Part shown: positions 53,592 through 58,163 of the stretch, piece after piece
How positions within the stretch are numbered: the first letter of the stretch is position 1
Layout: each line of letters starts with the position of its first letter
Assembly: GCA_021157415.1 (NCBI GenBank)
Contig: JAGGWN010000035.1
Location: forward strand, 1 to 58,163
Direction of reading: 5' to 3'
Length of the DNA: 58,163 nucleotides
Origin: Bacteroidales bacterium
Lineage (GTDB): Bacteria > Bacteroidota > Bacteroidia > Bacteroidales > VadinHA17
Position numbers and translations under genes: made by a program
Notes under the pieces: generated by a model
Seen by the model: the letters and a program-made list of their open reading frames with translations, nothing else
Told to the model about the DNA's origin: nothing
Databases searched by the model: none

Positions 53592-55451
53592 TTATAAGGT
53601 TAATCCCAGGTTATATCCGTCACGGATAGCATCGTACGCTTTACCCACTTCTTTGGCATCCCCGATCACATAGGTTTTGATCTTATCTCTGATTTTATCG
53701 AAAAGAGGATTATAGCTCTTCATTCCCGTAGTCAAAACGATATGGTCCACGTCCTCCAGGGTTGTTTCTTCGGCACCTTCCAGCTTCACACTCTTTCCAT
53801 CAATCTCTACCACTTTTGTAGAGGTATATATCTCCACGCCCTTTTCTTTCAGTTTTTTCAGGGTTAGGGTTTTTTCTATCATCTCCATTCCCCGGGCAAT
53901 TTCTTCCATCATCTCCACAATAACCACCTTATTGTTTTGTTCCACCAGTTTACTGGCCACTTCTATGCCGATCAATCCTCCTCCTATGATAAGTACGTTT
54001 TTGTTTTCCGGAAGATGTTCTTCATGAAGAAATTCCGTCCAGAAATATTTTTTCAAACCCTTGATCGGAGGGATCGCAGGAACAGCGCCAGTGGCCAGAA
54101 CAACCCCGTCGTAATTCGCAGCCAGGAGTTTTTTAAGGGTTGCTTCTTCATAGATAACAGAAATATTCTCTACCTCTAACTGGTTTTTATAGAAATCAAT
54201 AATTTTTTTAAGGTTTTCTTTTTTAGGAGGCAAATAAGCAAGATTAAACTGTCCACCCAGTTCATTTTTTTCATACATTACCACTTCATGACCACGTTCA
54301 TTCAAGGTAAGAGCAGCTTCCATGCCAGCCAGGCCTCCACCCACCACAGCATATTTCTTTTTCACCGGGGCTTTGATCAGTTCAGGATAAGATTCTCCGG
54401 CCATTGGATTGACAACACAATGCAGGCCTTTCCCGGCGCGGACACCTCCGAGACATCCTTCGGCACAGGCCAGACAGGGACGTATCTGTCCCTCCACTTC
54501 TCTCAGGTACTTTCCTACAAACAGGGGATCAGCCACCAGTGCGCGCCCGATGGCAAAATAATGTGCCCCAAAATTCTTTTTCAACATCTCAATATCTTCT
54601 GCTGAATTGATCCTGCCAACGAAAATCGTCGGGATATCAACTTTCTCCTGTATCGTTTTGGCAAACTCCCAGGTTTTGCCTTTAGGCACGAACATATGCT
54701 GAAAAAACCATGGGGGTGTGGAACAAACGGTCCCTGCCGACACATGGATCGCCTCCACTCCTTTTTCTTTCAGCCTCTTTGAGAATTCAATCATCTCAGA
54801 CAAATGGATGCCATCAGGAATCATATCATCACCACTGATGCGAACGATCACAGGCAATGATACGGCACTTTTTACCACTTCCAGCACTTCCAGGGGAAAG
54901 CGCATCCTGTTTTCCAGTGAACCTCCGTATTCATCGGTGCGATCATTCACTTTGGGCGAGAGAAATTGTGCTAAAAGATAACCATGCCCGAATTGTAATT
55001 CGATAATATCAAATCCCGTCTTTTCAGCTCTGATAGCTGCTTGTGTAAATAATCCTATCACTTTGAAAAAATCTTGCTTTTCCATCCTGCGCGGTATAGC
55101 TCCGCCGTTCTCACAAGGCTGATCAGAAGAAGATATATGATAATTTCCGGGTATTTTCGGATTGGCCATTCGGCCGGGATGATTCAAATGGGCTATCACC
55201 GCTGCACCATCTTCATGAATATGATCCACCAGACGCTGTAAACCCTCTATCTTATCATCACTGTCTATTCCGAGTTGGGTTGGAATCTCCCGTAACCCTG
55301 CATCCATATACAAGGGTTCGAGCGTGATTGCCCCGATATATCCGGAACGCTCCTGGTAAAAATCCACATGTTTATGCGTTATTTTCCCGTCACCAAAACT
55401 ATACCCCAACTTGATGGGGGCCATAATAAAAGGGTTTCTTAGGTTTAACAT
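53592..55451 (-). CDS. Old-yellow-enzyme/FAD oxidoreductase with Fe-S cluster (2,4-dienoyl-CoA reductase-like)
   Basis: A 619-aa protein with the FMN TIM barrel of the old yellow enzyme family (about 1-325), a 4Fe-4S motif (CLACAEGC then Cys after 11 residues, about 331-350), an FAD-binding GGGLAG motif (about 368-373) and an NADH-binding GGGLIGIE (about 487). This is the layout of 2,4-dienoyl-CoA reductase, trimethylamine dehydrogenase and BaiH-type enzymes, which reduce activated C=C bonds with NAD(P)H through a flavin/Fe-S chain. The true substrate cannot be told from sequence. Several residues typical of DCR are present (HLNHPGR, QFGHGYLLAQFLSP). It is followed directly by the radical SAM gene. 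Confidence 0.9.
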   Translation of the reverse strand: MLNLRNPFIMAPIKLGYSFGDGKITHKHVDFYQERSGYIGAITLEPLYMDAGLREIPTQLGIDSDDKIEGLQRLVDHIHEDGAAVIAHLNHPGRMANPKIPGNYHISSSDQPCENGGAIPRRMEKQDFFKVIGLFTQAAIRAEKTGFDIIELQFGHGYLLAQFLSPKVNDRTDEYGGSLENRMRFPLEVLEVVKSAVSLPVIVRISGDDMIPDGIHLSEMIEFSKRLKEKGVEAIHVSAGTVCSTPPWFFQHMFVPKGKTWEFAKTIQEKVDIPTIFVGRINSAEDIEMLKKNFGAHYFAIGRALVADPLFVGKYLREVEGQIRPCLACAEGCLGGVRAGKGLHCVVNPMAGESYPELIKAPVKKKYAVVGGGLAGMEAALTLNERGHEVVMYEKNELGGQFNLAYLPPKKENLKKIIDFYKNQLEVENISVIYEEATLKKLLAANYDGVVLATGAVPAIPPIKGLKKYFWTEFLHEEHLPENKNVLIIGGGLIGIEVASKLVEQNNKVVIVEMMEEIARGMEMIEKTLTLKKLKEKGVEIYTSTKVVEIDGKSVKLEGAEETTLEDVDHIVLTTGMKSYNPLFDKIRDKIKTYVIGDAKEVGKAYDAIRDGYNLGLTL

Positions 55452-55525
55452 AGTTTTAACTTATAAATTTAGAGTTTAGGATTTAGGGTTCATAATAATT
55501 TAAAAAATCGAAGCAAGTTATAAAA

Positions 55526-56764
55526 TTATTTTTTCTTTACGGCTGAACAATTCAGTTTTGCAGCAAAGACCAAGCCTGCCAGAATCAACCCGGCCAATAC
55601 CAGAAAGACGGCTTTGTAACCAAACCATACGATAAACATACCGGAGAATATCGGAAGCAGGGATGCCAGGATATTTCCTGCGCCGGTAATACCGGCAAAA
55701 AAAGTCCGGTTTTCCTCGTTGGATATTTCTATCAGTATCCCGTTAATAGCAATCTTATATAACCCCAGAAAAATACCGGACACCACAAAAAGGTATTGAT
55801 ACCATGCAGCATTGTGAATCAAGACCAGGGAAAGTACCGGCAGGCTCGCTCCGAGCAACACACTCAGCATAAGCACCCATTTGTAGGAATATTTCTTATG
55901 GATAAAGAAAAGCAGAGTGCCGGGGATCAGCATTCCAAACACTTTTAACAATAATATATTCCCAACCAATCCGGCCGAAATGCCGAAATGATCTTTTGCC
56001 ATCATCACCATAAACGGGGTAAAAGTAATGGCAAGGCCTGTCGTATTCAGAATAAAAAGATAATTGACCAGATTGGGATATTTTCTGAGTTCCGGTCCGA
56101 TGCGTTTGAGAAATGAAAAGAAAGGATCCCTGCTTTTGGGAGGGGATTTAACCTCCCTGACGTTGATAAATCCAAAAGAGGCAATCAGCAACAATCCTGA
56201 AGCCAGGGCAAAGCTGATCGCATAATTAACCGGGAAGTCATGACCTTTCAGCACATGTCTTACGGCAAAAGCCGAAATCAAAATCCCGAGGCTGTTGACA
56301 ATCTGGCGTACGGAGAAGAATTTCCTGCGATCACTGGCAAGGATAGACTTTCCCAGAATATCAATATACGGCACATTGGCCAGCGAGCCACTGACCGAGA
56401 AAAGAGTCATGACAAAAAAGATCATCCCGATAAGCAGAGCCGGCGTTAAATGAGCCGAAAAATAGAGTGCTAAAGCTAAGAAGAAAAGGGAAAAAATGCG
56501 CAGAAATATGCCCAGAATCATGAATTTTTTCTTATACGCAAGTGGCTCGAAGAGACCGGCAAAGAGCAATTGAAACAATCGCGACACCCCCAGCATGATC
56601 GCGGTAAGGATCCCCACCGCGAAAGGACCTCCACCCGACTTGATCAAAACGGCAGGAATCACGGTATCGGTATCCATAAAATTAACAGCCAGTGCAAAGA
56701 AACCGGCATGCCAAACATATGACCGGAAATTGATCCCGGATTTCTGTGAAGTCAGCTCAGCCAT
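55526..56764 (-). CDS. MFS transporter
   Basis: A 412-aa protein with about twelve hydrophobic segments and the N-half/C-half symmetry of major facilitator transporters. A basic loop (KKKFMILG, about 77-85) sits at the usual cytoplasmic position between helices 2 and 3. No signature links it to a substrate. It is 12 bp after the NifX-like gene on the same strand and 74 bp before the flavin oxidoreductase. A drug, sugar or organic-acid exporter or importer are all possible. Confidence 0.85.
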   Translation of the reverse strand: MAELTSQKSGINFRSYVWHAGFFALAVNFMDTDTVIPAVLIKSGGGPFAVGILTAIMLGVSRLFQLLFAGLFEPLAYKKKFMILGIFLRIFSLFFLALALYFSAHLTPALLIGMIFFVMTLFSVSGSLANVPYIDILGKSILASDRRKFFSVRQIVNSLGILISAFAVRHVLKGHDFPVNYAISFALASGLLLIASFGFINVREVKSPPKSRDPFFSFLKRIGPELRKYPNLVNYLFILNTTGLAITFTPFMVMMAKDHFGISAGLVGNILLLKVFGMLIPGTLLFFIHKKYSYKWVLMLSVLLGASLPVLSLVLIHNAAWYQYLFVVSGIFLGLYKIAINGILIEISNEENRTFFAGITGAGNILASLLPIFSGMFIVWFGYKAVFLVLAGLILAGLVFAAKLNCSAVKKK

Positions 56765-56776
56765 AACAACATAATA

Positions 56777-57220
56777 TCATACGGTTAGCACAAGATGCTT
56801 TCTTTCACCGGGCGGGAGATCTAATTGTCTGACCAGATCCGGAAAATACATTTGGCAAAGCGAGATTCCTTCCTGCAGGGTTTCCGCATTACGAATCACC
56901 ACAGGCAGGACATACTGACGTATAATCACAATATTGGGACCAAACTGCCGGGACAGGAAAACATCAACTTTTCTTTCTCTGAAATGTTCGAGGATATTCC
57001 GCGCTTTGGCACCCTCCCCATGATCATGCCGGTGATGATGCCTCCCTTCTCCGGGATGGTCATGTTCTCCGGCAACCCGATTGGGAATGGACTCCACATG
57101 CTCCCATTGGCCGGGACCAATCTTATAAATCATAAAATACCGTGCTTCTCCAAAATGATCTTCGATCAATTTTTCCTGATCATTTGTGGCACAAGCAATC
57201 AGGATTGAAATTCTATTCAT
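56777..57220 (-). CDS. NifX/NafY-like dinitrogenase cofactor-type protein with His-rich loop
   Basis: A 147-aa protein of the dinitrogenase iron-molybdenum cofactor biosynthesis family (RNase H-like fold; HFGEARYFMIYKI near residues 22-34, ending with a VFLSRQFGPN strand). Members occur widely in anaerobes without nitrogenase. Inserted at about 52-68 is a loop with seven His (GEHDHPGEGRHHHRHDHGEG) that could bind Ni, Co, Zn or Fe. It overlaps the methyltransferase by 8 bp and precedes the MFS gene by 12 bp. No nif genes are in the window, so a metal-carrier or redox-cofactor-handling role is more likely than nitrogen fixation. Confidence 0.85.
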   Translation of the reverse strand: MNRISILIACATNDQEKLIEDHFGEARYFMIYKIGPGQWEHVESIPNRVAGEHDHPGEGRHHHRHDHGEGAKARNILEHFRERKVDVFLSRQFGPNIVIIRQYVLPVVIRNAETLQEGISLCQMYFPDLVRQLDLPPGERKHLVLTV

Positions 57221-57854
57221 TTTGAATTTTTTTGCTGCGTATTACCACAAAACTACCCTCTCCGTAACCCGGCACAAAATCCTGAACGGTTTTCACCTGA
57301 TCCAGACTTCCGAATATCGTTTGAACGGTGTTGTCCGGTTGCAAACCGGCTTTTTTTAAAGCTATCATCATTTCCTGCGTTGAGAAAAAGGTTGCCTCTT
57401 TGTAAAAAAGACTCTTTTCCTTCATCCGGAGATATTCTTTTCCAACCGGGCTGTTTTTATCCACAAAGGCAAGGACAAAAACGCCATGGTCCTTCAATAC
57501 CCGCGCAGCCTCCTGCAGCGAACGATCCACATTGTCCACAAAGCAAATGGTAGTCACCATCAGTGCATAGTCAAATGAGTGATCCGGAAAAGGGATGTTT
57601 TCTGCCACCCCTTCTTTCACGTTGATTCCTCTTTCCAGAGCTTTGTTGATCATCCCGGCGGAGGGATCGATACCTGTTTTTATGCCCAGGGGCTGAGCAA
57701 ACAAACCGCTCCCCACTCCTATCTCCAGGCCTTCTCCCTGCTGTGGCAATACATGCCGGATGGCCTTCAGTTCCGACGCATATACATAACGGTTTACCAC
57801 AAACCACTCTTCGTAGAGATCGAGATGCTTGTCAAAAGGTTCGGTTTTGGGCAT
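57213..57854 (-). CDS. Class I SAM-dependent methyltransferase (UbiE-like)
   Basis: A 213-aa Rossmann-fold methyltransferase. SAM-binding motif I is LEIGVGSG (43-50), with the acidic end of beta-2 in GIDPS and motif II/III (SFDYALMVTTICFVDNVDRS, AARVLKDHGVFVLAF). This is the Methyltransf_11 subgroup, many of which act on small molecules or metals/metalloids. It overlaps the NifX-like gene by 8 bp, so they are translated as a unit. Substrate not identifiable; arsenic methylation is not supported since no conserved cysteines were seen. Confidence 0.85.
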   Translation of the reverse strand: MPKTEPFDKHLDLYEEWFVVNRYVYASELKAIRHVLPQQGEGLEIGVGSGLFAQPLGIKTGIDPSAGMINKALERGINVKEGVAENIPFPDHSFDYALMVTTICFVDNVDRSLQEAARVLKDHGVFVLAFVDKNSPVGKEYLRMKEKSLFYKEATFFSTQEMMIALKKAGLQPDNTVQTIFGSLDQVKTVQDFVPGYGEGSFVVIRSKKIQNE

Positions 57855-57875
57855 GGTTAAATTAGAAATTGTTTA

Positions 57876-57960
57876 TTACTGGGTACTGGGTTACTGGTTA
57901 CTGGTTACGGACTCTTAGCTCTTAGCTCTTGGCTCTTAGCTCTTAGCTCTTAGCTCTTTT
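57876..57960. repeat. Short tandem repeats (TTACTGG-type and CTCTTAG heptamers)
   Basis: 57876-57909 is built of imperfect TTACTGG(G) units. 57912-57953 is six copies of the heptamer CTCTTAG (one is CTCTTGG), ending in CTCTTTT. The heptamers run into the 3' end of the partial methyltransferase gene and include its stop codon. Confidence 0.75.
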
Positions 57961-58163
57961 TTTATATGCAGTAAGCATCCGGGCATATCTTCCGGCCAGT
58001 TTGTATTCTTCGAAACGGGTAAAACCCGCTTCTTTTAGGATTTTTTTCCAATCGCGCCCAATGTAATCAAATGCATACTTACACTCTATTTTTTTAAAAA
58101 TAAACCGGGCATAGAAAGGAGCTTTGTGAAGATCAAATTCTCCGTAATCCAGGATATGAAACG
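57943..58163 (-). CDS. Partial methyltransferase (C-terminal part, 5' end outside window)
   Basis: The minus strand reads HILDYGEFDLHKAPFYARFI through KKIECKYAFDYIGRDWKKIL and KEAGFTRFEEYKLAGRYARM to a stop at 57943-57945. This is the end of a UbiE/COQ5-type methyltransferase as seen in uncharacterised Bacteroidota genes (LDYGxFDLxKAPxYARF is diagnostic of a small subgroup). The start is beyond base 58163. Its last codons and stop lie inside the heptamer repeat, so length variation there would change the C-terminus. It is upstream of the 213-aa methyltransferase, about 88 bp away, and probably cotranscribed. Confidence 0.7.
   Translation of the reverse strand, partial: FHILDYGEFDLHKAPFYARFIFKKIECKYAFDYIGRDWKKILKEAGFTRFEEYKLAGRYARMLTAYKKRAKS

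Noticed and set aside
55452-55525. TTTAGGG-like short repeats near the flavin oxidoreductase start
   Set aside because: Only two or three degenerate units; no more than AT-rich spacer.
56777-57220. Nitrogenase-related locus
   Set aside because: Only the NifX-like fold is present; no nif structural or assembly genes are in the window.

Overview
The window reads as a piece of a Bacteroidota chromosome, most like an anaerobic or facultative member of the Bacteroidales/Marinilabiliales. Support comes from a complete bat (aerotolerance-type) operon, a SusC/SusD pair, three very large secreted proteins with type IX secretion C-terminal sorting domains, and TAnnTTTG-type -7 promoter elements in place of clear Shine-Dalgarno sites. 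Assignments rest on motifs and family knowledge read by eye; no database search was possible.

Layout. (1) 68-9374, minus strand: a tight operon moxR - small secreted protein - DUF58 - DUF4381-like protein - batA - batB - batC - batD - batE - lipoprotein. (2) 9606-15735: housekeeping genes truA, a RelA/SpoT-type (p)ppGpp synthetase whose hydrolase half looks inactivated, mnmA, and a UroD-like methyltransferase-family protein. (3) 15878-33570, minus strand: three consecutive giant secreted proteins (1509, 1331 and 3032 aa) with gaps of 49 and 19 bp. They carry beta-helix repeats, a dockerin-like module, cohesin-like modules, PKD, CARDB and Calx-beta type domains, and sorting domains. Upstream are an 11-bp-periodic GTAGCA repeat cluster and a divergent TPR-membrane-HTH regulator. 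(4) 35907-42021, minus strand: a NapH/YccM-like polyferredoxin, an N-terminally truncated outer-membrane barrel gene, a BNR/sortilin-like beta-propeller protein, an outer-membrane lipoprotein carrier-like protein and a VTT-type membrane protein. (5) 42188-47756: a SusC/SusD pair bracketed by matching inverted repeats, with a decayed transposase fragment beside one of them. (6) 48015-51211, plus strand: a Rieske protein overlapping a single-gene fusion of a cytochrome b domain with a twelve-site multihaem cytochrome c domain. (7) 51301-58163, minus strand: small TPR protein, MBL-fold hydrolase, COG0731-like radical SAM protein, an old-yellow-enzyme/FAD reductase with an Fe-S cluster, MFS transporter, NifX-like protein with a His-rich loop, and two methyltransferases, the last cut by the window edge.

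How they work together. The bat genes probably form an AAA+ ATPase/VWA envelope-stress complex. Region 3 would build an extracellular or cell-surface assembly exported by the type IX system. Region 6 looks like a bc-type quinol-oxidising module with its haem c chain built in. SusCD is a glycan or peptide uptake pair that may have moved as transposon cargo. The most promising leads are the Rieske/cytochrome b-multihaem fusion, the cohesin/dockerin-bearing secreted operon with its candidate operator, the inverted-repeat-bracketed SusCD unit and the degenerate RelA hydrolase domain.
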